48,404 nucleotides of DNA from an uncultured bacterium (GCA_902783785.1 CACZSH010000012.1:1-48404), one strand, 5' to 3'. Shown: positions 30,944 through 40,185, counted from the first letter of the stretch. Program-made: numbers and translations. The notes: generated by a model from the sequence alone, not told the origin.

Positions 30944-32215
30944 TTATTTTAAACAACAGTTTTTGTATTTTTTACCGCTACCGCAAGGACAAGGATCGTT
31001 ACGTTTTACATTTGAATAATCAATACCTTCCTTTTTCTTTGTATCAACTATATTTGTCAATGTTGATGAAAATACATTTGAATTGTATAAAATTGTTGTA
31101 TGTGAAAATATTTTGTGTTTAGTATCTTTATATTTTTTCAAAAGGTCTTCAAATGTGTAATTTGTGTTTAAAATTTTATTTGCTATTTCTGTAAATTTAG
31201 GATATTCTTCGTTTATTTTTGAAAGTATTCTTGCAGAAATAGATGGAATTTCCAAAAAATATTTTACGCATTTATCGTAATTTTCAATATTTTCATAATT
31301 ATCTTCTGTTAAAATTCTTACAAGGCTTTTGTAGAATGGTACAACATAAAGTCCTTCTTCTTCATCAAACATAACAGCTATGTCATAAATTTTTTGTTTG
31401 TTGTAATAACCGCTTACGGAATTTTCTATAAAATTTGTGTAATTCGTATTATAATCTTTTACTTCAAAATATTTGTATTCTTCAGGTTCTTCTATTTTTC
31501 CTTCCAAATCAACTAGTGTCCCGTTTTCGGTATATTCGTTGAACATAGATATTATTTCTTCTGAGTGATTACTTGTTGTGAAAATGATGTCTGTACCGAA
31601 AGCTTCAATAAATTTTTGCTTCATTGTTTTTACGTTTGTTTCGATTTCTTTTTGTTTTTCTTCGTTATCTGAGTATACAAGATAAGGTTCTTGTATGATT
31701 TTTGCAACGGCAAATCTCATTGCCTCTTGTCTTTTGGTTGAAGATAAAGCTCCTGAAATGTCAATAATATAATATTCGTTTTCAAATTTTAGTAATCTTG
31801 CAACAAGAAATTGTCCTATACCTAAACTTCTTAAATTGGTCATTTTAAAAGTATATGTTGTTTCATAAATTTTTTCGTTAACAAGATTTAGAAGTTCAAA
31901 TCCGTTTTTAAGTTTTCTTTTTATTTCAAATATTGATGAAATAGGTGTTTTCAATGCGTTTAAAAGATTTATTGCTTCTGTTGGAAGAGTTTCGTGTTTT
32001 TGAAGATAGAGTTCAATTATTGAACAATTTTTTTCTGGTAGATTTCTTTCAAAAATATATGGAACGGCAAGTTCTTGGAATGTATTATTCTTAAATCCGC
32101 CCATTGTTTTAACGTATTCTTCAAAATCACTTCTTACTTCTATATCGTCTTGTATAAAGTTTGATAATTCTTCCAAAACAAGATTAATTTCGTTTGATAC
32201 TATGTCTAATTGCAT
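30944..32215 (-). CDS. SEC-C zinc-motif protein, 423 aa
   Basis: The only recognisable domain is the C-terminal SEC-C motif: RNDPCPCGSGKKYKNCC, a Cys-rich zinc knuckle found at the end of SecA and in many otherwise unrelated proteins. The first 390 residues are acidic and probably helical, with no recognised family. No signal peptide. The start has GAGGTG upstream. The gene is isolated: convergent with the acyl-CoA synthetase gene and divergent from ffh. The SEC-C motif often mediates ribosome or SecB contact, which is suggestive beside ffh, but nothing more can be said. Confidence 0.82.
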   Translation of the reverse strand: MQLDIVSNEINLVLEELSNFIQDDIEVRSDFEEYVKTMGGFKNNTFQELAVPYIFERNLPEKNCSIIELYLQKHETLPTEAINLLNALKTPISSIFEIKRKLKNGFELLNLVNEKIYETTYTFKMTNLRSLGIGQFLVARLLKFENEYYIIDISGALSSTKRQEAMRFAVAKIIQEPYLVYSDNEEKQKEIETNVKTMKQKFIEAFGTDIIFTTSNHSEEIISMFNEYTENGTLVDLEGKIEEPEEYKYFEVKDYNTNYTNFIENSVSGYYNKQKIYDIAVMFDEEEGLYVVPFYKSLVRILTEDNYENIENYDKCVKYFLEIPSISARILSKINEEYPKFTEIANKILNTNYTFEDLLKKYKDTKHKIFSHTTILYNSNVFSSTLTNIVDTKKKEGIDYSNVKRNDPCPCGSGKKYKNCCLK

Positions 32216-32330
32216 TTTTCACCTCATCAATTTATGAATAAAATACATTAAATAATTCAAAAAAACAATACTTACAGTTGTCCTATTTTTTTATGATATG
32301 ATTTTAATAATACTGAATAAAGGGAAAAAT

Positions 32331-33695
32331 ATGTTTGATAATTTAAGTGAAAAACTTCAAGGGATAATATCTAATACAAGAGGAAAAGAATTAACTCAAG
32401 ATAATATGCAAGAAGCTTTAAGGGAGATAAGAAGAGCTTTTTTAGAAGCTGATGTAAACTTAAGGGTAGTAAAATCTTTCATATCTTCAATAAAAGATAA
32501 AGCGGAAGGTGAAAAAGTATTAGAAGGTGTGAATCCTTCAGAACAGTTAATAAAAATAGTTCATGATGAACTTGTTGATATATTGGGTAAGGAAAATAAA
32601 CCTTTAAATTTAACCGGTCATCCAAGTATGATAATGCTTTTAGGTTTGCAAGGTTCAGGTAAGACAACATCTGCAGCAAAACTTGCCGTTAAATTAAAAA
32701 AAGAAGGAAAAAGCCCTTTGTTAGTTGCTTGCGATGTTTACAGACCGGCTGCAATTTCTCAATTAAAAACGTTAGGTCAACAGATTGGTGTTGAAGTTTT
32801 TTCAATAGATGAAGAAAAAAATGTTCAAAATATTGTTCAACAATCATTAAACTATTCAAAAGAAAATGGTTATAATGTACTGATTATCGATACAGCAGGT
32901 CGTTTGCAAATAGATACGGATATGATGGCAGAGTTATTGTTGATAGACAGAATATTTAATCCTCACGAAAAACTTCTTGTTATTGATTCAATGACAGGAC
33001 AAGAGGCAGTAAATGTAGCAGAAAACTTTGACGCACAGCTAAATTTAACAGGTTTGGTTTTAACAAAATTAGACGGTGATTCAAGAGGCGGTGCTGCGTT
33101 AAGTATTGTTCACTGTACGGGTAAACCTGTAAAATTGACAGGTACAGGTGAAAAATTAAATGCTTTGGAAGATTTTTATCCGGAAAGAATTGCAACTCGT
33201 ATTTTAGGTATGGGTGATATTGTTTCTTTGGTAGAAAAGGCTCAAGAAGTTTTTGATGAAAAAGAAGCGCTTGAATTCCAAAAAAAGATGAAAAAAGCAG
33301 AATTTACGTTTGATGATTTCTTAAAACTTCAAAAGCAAATGAAGGCATTTGGTTCAATGGGTAATATTTTGGGTATGATTCCCGGACTAAATATAAAGAA
33401 AGACGACAGAGATTTGATTTCACATGAGGGTGAAAAACAAATGAAACGTATTGAAGTCTTTATTTCAAGTATGACACCTGAAGAAAGAGCAAACCCTGCA
33501 TTATTAAATTCATCAAGAAAGAAAAGAATCTCTCAAGGTTCGGGAATACCTTTGCATGATGTAAATATATTCATCAAACAATTTGAGCAAATGCGTCAAA
33601 TGATGAAAGGAATGTCTGATATGAAAGGCATGATGGGAAAATTTGGTAAGTTCGGCATGGGTAAAATGATGGAACAAATGAAACGATTTATGTAA
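32331..33695 (+). CDS. ffh: Signal recognition particle GTPase Ffh
   Basis: The SRP54 homologue that binds signal peptides as they leave the ribosome and, with 4.5S RNA and FtsY, targets them to the membrane. The N domain is followed by the G domain (GLQGSGKTTSAAKLA, ACDVYRPAA, IDTAGR, TKLDGDSRGGAAL) and a methionine-rich M domain ending GKFGMGKMMEQMKRFM. I start at 32331 (MFDNLSEK), with AAAGGG upstream; the longer frame from 32298 runs through the ribosome-binding site. Length 454 is normal. No 4.5S RNA gene is seen nearby. Confidence 0.97.
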   Translation: MFDNLSEKLQGIISNTRGKELTQDNMQEALREIRRAFLEADVNLRVVKSFISSIKDKAEGEKVLEGVNPSEQLIKIVHDELVDILGKENKPLNLTGHPSMIMLLGLQGSGKTTSAAKLAVKLKKEGKSPLLVACDVYRPAAISQLKTLGQQIGVEVFSIDEEKNVQNIVQQSLNYSKENGYNVLIIDTAGRLQIDTDMMAELLLIDRIFNPHEKLLVIDSMTGQEAVNVAENFDAQLNLTGLVLTKLDGDSRGGAALSIVHCTGKPVKLTGTGEKLNALEDFYPERIATRILGMGDIVSLVEKAQEVFDEKEALEFQKKMKKAEFTFDDFLKLQKQMKAFGSMGNILGMIPGLNIKKDDRDLISHEGEKQMKRIEVFISSMTPEERANPALLNSSRKKRISQGSGIPLHDVNIFIKQFEQMRQMMKGMSDMKGMMGKFGKFGMGKMMEQMKRFM

Positions 33696-33723
33696 TTGTT
33701 TTAAACAAATGTGAAGAAAGTAC

Positions 33724-33752
33724 TTGAATTTAGATTTTTTTTTAAATAATAT
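33724..33752 (+). promoter_or_regulatory. Promoter of the rplS-rbgA-rnhB-pnuC genes
   Basis: TTGAAT (33724-33729), a 17-base spacer and TAATAT (33747-33752), 34 bases before the rplS ATG. Read-through from ffh is also possible, as I see no terminator between. Confidence 0.6.
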
Positions 33753-33786
33753 AAAAATTACGAAGACAGAAAAAGAGGAAAGAAAA

Positions 33787-34143
33787 ATGAATCCTATTAT
33801 AGACGAAATGGAAAAAGAAATAATAGCAGGAAAAGAATTACCTGAAATGCACCCTGGTGATACAGTAAAAGTATTTGTAAGAATTATTGAAGGAAACAAA
33901 GAAAGAACACAAGCATTTGAAGGTACATTAATAAAAGAACACGGTTCTGGTTTAAACAAGACTATAACTGTAAGAAAAGTATTCCAAGGTGTTGGTGTAG
34001 AACGTGTATTCTTAGTAAATTCTCCAAGAATTGAAAAAATTAACGTTTTAAGAAAAGGTGATGTAAGACGTTCTAAATTATATTACTTGAGAGAACGTGC
34101 AGGTAAAGCAACTCGTATTAAGGAAAAAATTGAAAAAAGATAG
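33787..34143 (+). CDS. rplS: 50S ribosomal protein L19
   Basis: L19 lies at the 30S-50S interface. The sequence [22 protein letters not shown], the FEGTLI segment, [18 protein letters not shown] and [20 protein letters not shown] are diagnostic. I start at 33787 with GAGGAAAG upstream; the longer frame begins with TTG at 33724, inside the promoter. 118 residues. The usual rpsP-rimM-trmD partners are absent and ffh is the neighbour instead. It overlaps rbgA by 14 bases. Confidence 0.97.
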   Translation: MNPIIDEMEKEIIAGKELPEMHPGDTVKVFVRIIEGNKERTQAFEGTLIKEHGSGLNKTITVRKVFQGVGVERVFLVNSPRIEKINVLRKGDVRRSKLYYLRERAGKATRIKEKIEKR

Positions 34144-34972
34144 TCATATACACTGGTATCCGGGACATATTGCAAAAGCCGAAAGACAATTAAAAGAAAA
34201 ATTAAATCTTTGTGATGTCGTAATAGAGGTTTTAGACGCAAGAATACCGTTTAGCAGTATTTATAACAACATTGAAACATTACTAGGCGGGAAACCTCGC
34301 CTAGTTTTGTTAAATAAGGCTGATTTGGTTGACAGAAACGAATTAAAAGAGTTTGTTGAAAAAATAAAAAGTTCTTCAAAAATGCCTGTTATGGTTACAG
34401 ATGCAAAAAATTCAAAAGATTTGCAAATTATAGTTAAAGAAGTTTTAAAATTAGCAGAGCCAAGAATACAAGCAATTATGGCTAAAGGACTTTTAAGACG
34501 ACCTGCAAGAGTTATGGTTGTCGGAATGCCTAATGTTGGTAAATCAAGTGTTATCAATAAATTGACAAAATCTTCAAAAACAAAAATTGGCGCAAAAGCA
34601 GGTGTTACACGTCAACAACAATGGGTTAGAATAAATAAAGATATTGATTTGTTAGATACTCCTGGGATTATTCCTATGAGGCAAGATAATCAAGAAGCTG
34701 CAACAAAACTTGCATTTGTTAATTCTGTTTCTGAAAATGCTTATGATAACGAAACTGTTGCTCAAAAATTGTTAGACATATTGGCAAGAAAATATTCAGA
34801 GCAATTAAAAGAATATTACAAAGTAGATGAACTAACTTTAGAAAAAATAGCAATAAGCCGTAATTGGATAACTTCCGGTTCCGAAGCAGATATAGAAAGA
34901 ACGGCAACCTCTGTTTTAAAATATTTCAGAGATGGAAAATTGGGACAATTTATTTTAGATGAACTTATTTGA
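34130..34972 (+). CDS. rbgA: Ribosome biogenesis GTPase RbgA (YlqF)
   Basis: A circularly permuted GTPase needed for late assembly of the 50S subunit. Order seen: [17 protein letters not shown] at the N-terminus, G4 LLNKADL, then G1 [15 protein letters not shown]2 AGVTRQQQW and G3 LDTPGI, i.e. G4-G1-G3 order typical of the family. I propose the TTG at 34130, since AAGGA lies 6 bases upstream and the family normally starts just before the IQWFPGHM segment; a GTG at 34097 is the alternative. It overlaps rplS by 14 bases and rnhB by 14 bases. Confidence 0.93.
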   Translation: MKKDSHIHWYPGHIAKAERQLKEKLNLCDVVIEVLDARIPFSSIYNNIETLLGGKPRLVLLNKADLVDRNELKEFVEKIKSSSKMPVMVTDAKNSKDLQIIVKEVLKLAEPRIQAIMAKGLLRRPARVMVVGMPNVGKSSVINKLTKSSKTKIGAKAGVTRQQQWVRINKDIDLLDTPGIIPMRQDNQEAATKLAFVNSVSENAYDNETVAQKLLDILARKYSEQLKEYYKVDELTLEKIAISRNWITSGSEADIERTATSVLKYFRDGKLGQFILDELI

Positions 34973-35594
34973 ATTTGATAAATCGTTTAATAATATAATC
35001 ATAGGTACGGATGAAGCAGGTAGAGGGCCTGCGGCAGGCGGAGTTTTTGCCTCGGCTGTATTTATAAATAATTTTGATATAAAAAAAGATTTATCAAAAT
35101 TAAATGATTCTAAAAAACTTACAAAAAAAGTAAGAGAAGAATTATATCCAATAATTTTAAATAATACTGTGAATTCAACTGTTTGTATTGAAGTTGAAGA
35201 AATAGAAAAAACAAATATTCTCGCCTGTTCTTTGAAGGCGATGAAACTGGCATGTGAGAACGTTATTGCAAATATTGATATAAAACAAGAATTATTAACT
35301 ATTGTTGATGGTAACAGATTGATAAGAGATTACTCATATCCTCAAAAATTCATTATAAAAGGCGACGGAAAATCAGCATCAATTGCTGCTGCAAGTATTT
35401 TGGCAAAAGTATCAAGAGATAGATATATGGATAAACTTGATTTAAAATATCCGGAATATTGCTGGAAAAATAATGCAGGGTATCTTACAAAAGAGCATAG
35501 TGAGGCTATTTTAAAATATGGTATAACTCCATATCACAGAAAAAAATTTTTAAGAAATCTTCTTGACGAAGGAAAGCAATTAAGCTTACTATAA
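34959..35594 (+). CDS. rnhB: Ribonuclease HII
   Basis: Cuts the RNA strand of RNA-DNA hybrids and single ribonucleotides in DNA. The catalytic acidic residues are in GTDEAGRGPAAGG (Asp-Glu) and TIVDGN, with NDSKKLTKKVRE and KGDGKSASIAAASILAKVSRD. The family's RGPLAGPV is RGPAAGGV here, a mild variation. Full length, 211 residues. It begins inside the last codons of rbgA, the usual order in this operon. Confidence 0.95.
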   Translation: MNLFEFDKSFNNIIIGTDEAGRGPAAGGVFASAVFINNFDIKKDLSKLNDSKKLTKKVREELYPIILNNTVNSTVCIEVEEIEKTNILACSLKAMKLACENVIANIDIKQELLTIVDGNRLIRDYSYPQKFIIKGDGKSASIAAASILAKVSRDRYMDKLDLKYPEYCWKNNAGYLTKEHSEAILKYGITPYHRKKFLRNLLDEGKQLSLL

Positions 35595-35599
35595 TAATT

Positions 35600-36316
35600 A
35601 TGAATAAAACAATGCCAAAAAATATTTTTATTCAAGCTTTTTTAAACCTTAAATGGTTTGAATGGGTTATGTTTTTAACAATGATTTTTATAGGTGGTTA
35701 TTATGTCTTAATAGATAATACTCATCCTATGTGGTATTTAATTGTTAATTATATTTGTTCAATTATGGGTGTATGTTGTATATTTTTGTGTGCACATGCA
35801 AGTTGGACTAATTGGATTTTTGGTATTGTAAATACGTCTTTGTATATTGTTATTCTTGGATATAACCATGTATTTGGAACTATGGCATTGGAGTTGTTTT
35901 ATTATTTGCCAATAAATATTATTGGATTTTTAATGTGGCGAAAGCATCTTGATAAACAAGAAAAAGATAAATGTAAAACACGTGTTATGAGTTGGAAAAT
36001 GCGAATTATAATGACGGTAATTGTAATTGTAAGTGCAGTTATTTGTCATTATATTCTTGTAAAAATCGGAGGTCGAACCGCATGGTTTGATGCTTTTGTT
36101 GTTGCAGTCGGCTTGAATGCTATGTTTTATGAGGTTAAAAGATATGCGGATCAGTATTATTTGTGGATAATAGCTGATTTTATTGCCGTAATACAATGGT
36201 TTATTCTTGCAGATATGATTATGTTTACCAAAAAAAGTATTTATCTTGTTATGGCGGTATTTGGTTTATTTAATTGGAGAAGAATGCAAAAAGAACGAAA
36301 TGTTGAAAACAATTAA
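35600..36316 (+). CDS. pnuC: PnuC-type nicotinamide riboside transporter
   Basis: 238 residues with about seven transmembrane segments. The PnuC pattern is seen in SWTNWIFGIVNTSLYIVI, YYLPINIIGFLMW and the later ADQYYLWIIADFIAVIQW (Trp, Asn and Tyr residues lining the substrate path). PnuC proteins import nicotinamide riboside by facilitated diffusion; the vitamin specificity of the homologue (riboside or related B vitamins) cannot be fixed. It starts 5 bases after rnhB and its stop overlaps the rsmI stop by 4 bases on the other strand. No NadR/NRK kinase gene is nearby. Confidence 0.88.
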   Translation: MNKTMPKNIFIQAFLNLKWFEWVMFLTMIFIGGYYVLIDNTHPMWYLIVNYICSIMGVCCIFLCAHASWTNWIFGIVNTSLYIVILGYNHVFGTMALELFYYLPINIIGFLMWRKHLDKQEKDKCKTRVMSWKMRIIMTVIVIVSAVICHYILVKIGGRTAWFDAFVVAVGLNAMFYEVKRYADQYYLWIIADFIAVIQWFILADMIMFTKKSIYLVMAVFGLFNWRRMQKERNVENN

Positions 36317-37119
36317 TACAAAATTTCCTTAATATCATTTTTGTTTACTTCATATAAAGTTGAAATAATTTCTGAAATTTCTTTTGGTTTAAACCCTTGT
36401 TCTTTTAATTTTTCAATTTTATCTTTTAAATAAGAAAGTTCTTGATTTTTTTGAGCAAAAGTCATACAAACAAATTCGCCTTTTATTTCTGTATTTGAAA
36501 AATGATTGATAACATTTAAAATATCATCAACTATAATTTCTTCAAACATTTTAGAAAGTTCACGTCCTATTGCAATTTTTAAATTATGATTTTTAGAATA
36601 AATTATTTTTAGTGTTTTTAAAATTCTATTTGGAGATTCATAAAATACCATATTGGTATATTTATTTTCTTCATATAAATCAAGAATTTGTTTTTCACTT
36701 TTTGGTAAAAATCCTATGAATTTAAATTCTTCAGTATCTCTTGGAATTTGAGACAGAAATGTTGTTACTGCACAAGCTCCGGGAAGAGCTGTTATGTTAA
36801 TATTATTTTTTTTAAGTTCTGAAAGTAAAATCGACCCAGGGTCACAAATCATTGGTGTTCCTGCATCAGATACTAGAGCAATTGTTTTGCCTTCATTTAA
36901 AATTTTAATAAGAGAGTCTACACGTTCCTTTTCGTTGTATTTATGGTAAGAAATACATTTTGTTTTTATATCATAATGATTTAAAAGTTTTTGCGTAACT
37001 CTTGAGTCTTCACAGGCAATTATATCAACTTCTTTTAACACTTCTATTGCTCGTAAAGTTATGTCAGAGATATTTCCAATTGGTGTCGGAACAATATAAA
37101 AATCAAACTTTCTTTTCAT
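36313..37119 (-). CDS. rsmI: 16S rRNA (cytidine-1402-2'-O)-methyltransferase
   Basis: A tetrapyrrole-methylase-fold enzyme that methylates the ribose of C1402 in the decoding centre. Signatures: FYIVPTPIGNISDITLRA, IIACEDSRVTQKLL, ISYHKYNEKER, LVSDAGTPMICDPG (SAM site) and LPGACAVTTFLSQI. 268 residues, near the usual length. Alone on its strand. No Shine-Dalgarno site precedes the ATG; TAAAAT lies 6 bases upstream instead, a leaderless-like arrangement. Confidence 0.94.
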   Translation of the reverse strand: MKRKFDFYIVPTPIGNISDITLRAIEVLKEVDIIACEDSRVTQKLLNHYDIKTKCISYHKYNEKERVDSLIKILNEGKTIALVSDAGTPMICDPGSILLSELKKNNINITALPGACAVTTFLSQIPRDTEEFKFIGFLPKSEKQILDLYEENKYTNMVFYESPNRILKTLKIIYSKNHNLKIAIGRELSKMFEEIIVDDILNVINHFSNTEIKGEFVCMTFAQKNQELSYLKDKIEKLKEQGFKPKEISEIISTLYEVNKNDIKEILY

Positions 37120-37204
37120 ATATAAATTTTACCAAAAATATTGCACGAATTAAATGTTTATTTTAAAATAATTGAGTAATATAACAATAAAAGGGAGAAT
37201 TGAT

Positions 37205-37990
37205 ATGTCAAGAAGACCAATAATTGCAGGTAACTGGAAAATGAATATGTTACAAGATGATGCAAGAGCTTTATTTATGGGTGTTGCAAAACACGCAGAA
37301 GAATATACAGTAGAACAATTACCAACTATTGTAATTGCTCCTGTATTTACATCAATAGCAGCAGTAGAAAGCATGAGATGTTCAAAATGCAGACCTTTAG
37401 TTAAAACAGCAGCACAAAATTGCCACTGGGAATCATCAGGTGCATATACCGGTGAAATTTCAGTAGAAATGGTAAAAGATGCAGGCTGTGATTATGTAAT
37501 TATCGGACACTCTGAAAGAAGACAATATTTCTCAGAAACTGATGAAATGATTAATAAAAAAGCAAAAGCTATCTTAAAAGGCGGATTGTTACCAATTATT
37601 TGCTGTGGTGAAACATTGGAACAAAGAGAAGCAGGTCAAACAGATGCTCACATTACATCACAAATAAAAGCTGCTTTAGACGGAATCTCATCTGAAGATG
37701 TTGCAAAATCTGTAATAGCATATGAACCTATTTGGGCTATTGGAACAGGTAAAACTTGTGATGCTGTAGAAGCAAACAGAGTTATCGCCATGATAAGAAA
37801 TGTTGTTAAAGAAGTTGCAGGTGAAGCTGCAGCAGAGGCTATCAGAATTTTATACGGCGGATCTGTTAAACCTTCAACTATTGAAGAACAAATGAATCAA
37901 TCTGATATTGATGGCGCATTAGTTGGCGGAGCTTCTTTAAAAGCTGACAGCTTTAATGAAATTATTGATAACACAATGAAAACTATGTAG
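37205..37990 (+). CDS. tpiA: Triosephosphate isomerase
   Basis: Interconverts glyceraldehyde 3-phosphate and dihydroxyacetone phosphate. IIAGNWKMN (Asn10, Lys12), VIIGHSERR (catalytic His), AYEPIWAIGTGK (catalytic Glu) and YGGSVKPST/GGASLKADSF (phosphate binding) are all intact. I start at 37205 with AAGGGAG upstream; the frame upstream to 37172 runs through that site. 261 residues. It is not in a glycolytic operon here, and a strong hairpin follows. Confidence 0.97.
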   Translation: MSRRPIIAGNWKMNMLQDDARALFMGVAKHAEEYTVEQLPTIVIAPVFTSIAAVESMRCSKCRPLVKTAAQNCHWESSGAYTGEISVEMVKDAGCDYVIIGHSERRQYFSETDEMINKKAKAILKGGLLPIICCGETLEQREAGQTDAHITSQIKAALDGISSEDVAKSVIAYEPIWAIGTGKTCDAVEANRVIAMIRNVVKEVAGEAAAEAIRILYGGSVKPSTIEEQMNQSDIDGALVGGASLKADSFNEIIDNTMKTM

Positions 37991-37999
37991 TAGACGTGT

Positions 38000-38031
38000 G
38001 CAAGCATCGATTATTTATAATCGATGCTTGC
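38000..38031 (+). terminator. Strong hairpin after tpiA, without a clear T-run
   Basis: The perfect stem GCAAGCATCGATTA/TAATCGATGCTTGC (14 bp plus loop pairing) starts 9 bases after the tpiA stop. The bases after it (GGCATTTTA) are a poor U-tract, so it may be a weak terminator, an mRNA 3' stabiliser or a processing site before the 82-aa gene 29 bases downstream. Confidence 0.55.
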
Positions 38032-38059
38032 GGCATTTTAAATAAATAAGGAGAAATTT

Positions 38060-38308
38060 ATGGCACAACCATTTTCAAATCAACCTCAAGTAAAAGTAAG
38101 AAAAGCTATTATAATTTTTCTTAAATCGGCTTCTCAACCTATTGTAATTTATTCATCTAATCCTCAAAAAGATTATGAAGAATTAAAAAATGCAATGAAA
38201 ACACCTAATGTAGTTGTTGAAAAAGAAGCTTCAGGCCCAATTAAAAATTATTGTATGGTATCAAATAATATTTTAGGGGTAATATTACAGGATGAACAAT
38301 ATACATAA
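38060..38308 (+). CDS. Small hypothetical protein, 82 aa
   Basis: No family recognised. Soluble, alpha/beta-looking, with KAIIIFLKSASQPIVIY near the start and a C-terminal NNILGVILQDEQYT. No signal peptide. AAGGAG precedes the ATG. It overlaps yceD by 17 bases, so it is probably co-translated with it, and it heads the yceD-rpmF-plsX-fab set. Alternation of hydrophobic beta strands suggests a small compact domain, perhaps nucleic-acid binding; that is a guess. Confidence 0.72.
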   Translation: MAQPFSNQPQVKVRKAIIIFLKSASQPIVIYSSNPQKDYEELKNAMKTPNVVVEKEASGPIKNYCMVSNNILGVILQDEQYT

Positions 38309-38792
38309 TGTATTAATTGAAGATATTGAACAAGCAAACAATAAAAAACTTTCATATGAGTTTGATGATATAATAGAAGAAATTCCTACAAAAGGAAATA
38401 TTTATGCAAATTTAACATTAGAATCGCTTGGCGAGTTTATAAAAGTAACAGGAAATGTTAAGTTGATAGCTAAACTTGAATGTGATATTTGTCTAAATGA
38501 ATATGAAGAATCTATGGATTTTGAAATAGATGAAATGTTTGCAAAAAGCTCTCTAATGGAAGAATACGGACAAGAATTAGAACTTAGAGACGGGCAATTT
38601 ATAACAGATTTAAATGGTGAAAATGAGATAGATATAAAAGATTTATTGTATCAATCTGTAATAATTAATTTACCAGACAAAAAGGTTTGTGGTATAAATT
38701 GTAAAGAGGGTGTTTTTGAAACAGATGAAACATACAAAATTCCCGATGCGAGAATGGAAGTTTTTAAAAATATAAAAGTAGATAGAAAATAA
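38292..38792 (+). CDS. yceD: YceD/DUF177-family protein
   Basis: 166 residues. DUF177 is recognised by the central CDICLNEYEESMDFEIDE pattern with two Cys, a later DIKDLLYQSVIINLPDKKVC, and by position immediately before rpmF, the near-universal place of this gene. The family is linked to 23S rRNA or ribosome accumulation in plants and bacteria; the biochemical role is not settled. It overlaps the preceding 82-aa gene by 17 bases. Confidence 0.9.
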   Translation: MNNIHNVLIEDIEQANNKKLSYEFDDIIEEIPTKGNIYANLTLESLGEFIKVTGNVKLIAKLECDICLNEYEESMDFEIDEMFAKSSLMEEYGQELELRDGQFITDLNGENEIDIKDLLYQSVIINLPDKKVCGINCKEGVFETDETYKIPDARMEVFKNIKVDRK

Positions 38793-38808
38793 TAGAAAGG
38801 TATTAAAA

Positions 38809-39099
38809 ATGGCAGTACCAAAGAAAAGAACAGGTGCATCAGCACAAGCAAAAAGAAGAGCTAATTGGAAAGCAATTAAACCGACAACAACAACATGTAA
38901 AAATTGTGGTGCAACAGTATTAACACATACTGTATGTACTGAATGCGGTTATTATAAAGGAAAAGCAGCAAGTATAAAATCTCCAGATTATGTAGAAACT
39001 TCTTCAGAAGAAAAAAAATCTACAAAAAAAGCTTCAACTAAAAAAGCTAAAAAAGAAGTTGAAGCTTCAGCAGAATCTGAAGAAAAAACAGAAGAATAA
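38809..39099 (+). CDS. rpmF: 50S ribosomal protein L32 with charged C-terminal extension
   Basis: MAVPKKRTGASAQAKRRANWKA is the L32 start, and CKNC with CTEC form the zinc ribbon. The family is normally about 55-60 residues; this one has 96, with a Lys/Ser/Glu-rich tail (EEKKSTKKASTKKAKKEVEA) that is not part of the L32 fold. AAAGG precedes the ATG. plsX follows 33 bases later, the common rpmF-plsX pairing. Confidence 0.95.
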   Translation: MAVPKKRTGASAQAKRRANWKAIKPTTTTCKNCGATVLTHTVCTECGYYKGKAASIKSPDYVETSSEEKKSTKKASTKKAKKEVEASAESEEKTEE

Positions 39100-39132
39100 T
39101 AGCTAAGAGTAAGTATATATTCAGGGGATGAA

Positions 39133-40185
39133 ATGACAAGAATAGCAGTAGATGCAATGGGTGGAGACCATGCTCCTCATGAAATTGTAGCAGGAGCGTT
39201 GTGGGCTGCGCAAGAATATGGCGTAGCTATTGAATTTGTTGGTAAACAAGACCAGATAGAACATGAAATAGAACGTGTAAAAAAAATAGGTGTTATTTCT
39301 AAGGCTGGTGGTTTTAAAACTAAAAAAATCAAAATTGATGTAGATAAATTAGATATCAAGATAACACATGCTTCAGAAGTTATAGAAATGGGTGAAGCTC
39401 CGGCTCAAGCTATTCGTAAAAAGAAAAAATCTTCAATTGTTTTAACAGTAGATGCTGTTGCAAGTGGTAGTTCTGATGCGGTTGTAGCTGCCGGATCAAC
39501 AGGTGCCGCTATGGCATCAAGCTTGTTTGGTTTAGGTCGTCTTCATGGTATAGATAGACCGGCAATTGCTGTTACATTGCCAACATTGAAAAGACCAATT
39601 GTCTTGATTGATGGTGGAGCAAACAGTAGTTGTACACCTGAGATGTTGTATCAATTTGCGGTAATGGGCACAATATTTTCAGCAAATGTTTTAGGTGTAA
39701 GAAATCCTAAAATCGGTGTTTTAAATATTGGTGAAGAAGCTGGTAAGGGTAATGATTTAGCTCAAAAAACTTATAAACTTCTTGAAGCTCAAACAAGATT
39801 AAACTTTATTGGTAATGTTGAAGGTAAAGAAATTTTTTCAAATATCTGTGATGTAGTTGTTTGCGATGGTTTTGTAGGTAATGTTGCATTGAAAATAACA
39901 GAAGGTTCAGGTTCAATGTTATTTAAAATGTTAAACGAACAGTTTACAAAGAATATATTTACTAAATTTGTAGGTGCATTGACATTACCATTAATGATGG
40001 ATATTTATAAGAAAACTAACTATGAAGAATACGGCGGAGCTATTCTTTTAGGCGTAAAAGGTATAACAATTATTTCTCATGGAAGAAGTAAAGCTTATGC
40101 TATTAAAAATGCGGTAAGAGTTGCAAAAGAAGCTGTTGAAACCGGTGTTAATAAAAAAATCGCCGAATTGATAGAGAAGAAATAA
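39133..40185 (+). CDS. plsX: Phosphate acyltransferase PlsX
   Basis: Converts acyl-ACP to acyl-phosphate, the donor for PlsY in phosphatidic acid synthesis. Starts RIAVDAMGGDHAPHEIV, with SGSSDAVVAAGSTGAAMASS, RPAIAVTLPT, LIDGGANSSC, LNIGEEAGKG, CDGFVGNVALK and YGGAILLGVKG, all family landmarks. 350 residues, normal. AGGGGATG precedes the ATG. In most genomes fabH follows; here a 93-base gap leads straight to fabD. Confidence 0.95.
   Translation: MTRIAVDAMGGDHAPHEIVAGALWAAQEYGVAIEFVGKQDQIEHEIERVKKIGVISKAGGFKTKKIKIDVDKLDIKITHASEVIEMGEAPAQAIRKKKKSSIVLTVDAVASGSSDAVVAAGSTGAAMASSLFGLGRLHGIDRPAIAVTLPTLKRPIVLIDGGANSSCTPEMLYQFAVMGTIFSANVLGVRNPKIGVLNIGEEAGKGNDLAQKTYKLLEAQTRLNFIGNVEGKEIFSNICDVVVCDGFVGNVALKITEGSGSMLFKMLNEQFTKNIFTKFVGALTLPLMMDIYKKTNYEEYGGAILLGVKGITIISHGRSKAYAIKNAVRVAKEAVETGVNKKIAELIEKK

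Noticed and set aside
30941-30944. Expected terminator between the convergent synthetase and SEC-C genes
   Set aside because: Only two bases separate the stop codons and no hairpin is visible there, so none is annotated.
33724-33786. Longer rplS from a TTG codon
   Set aside because: The extension overlaps the predicted promoter; GAGGAAAG before 33787 and the normal L19 start decide for the later ATG.
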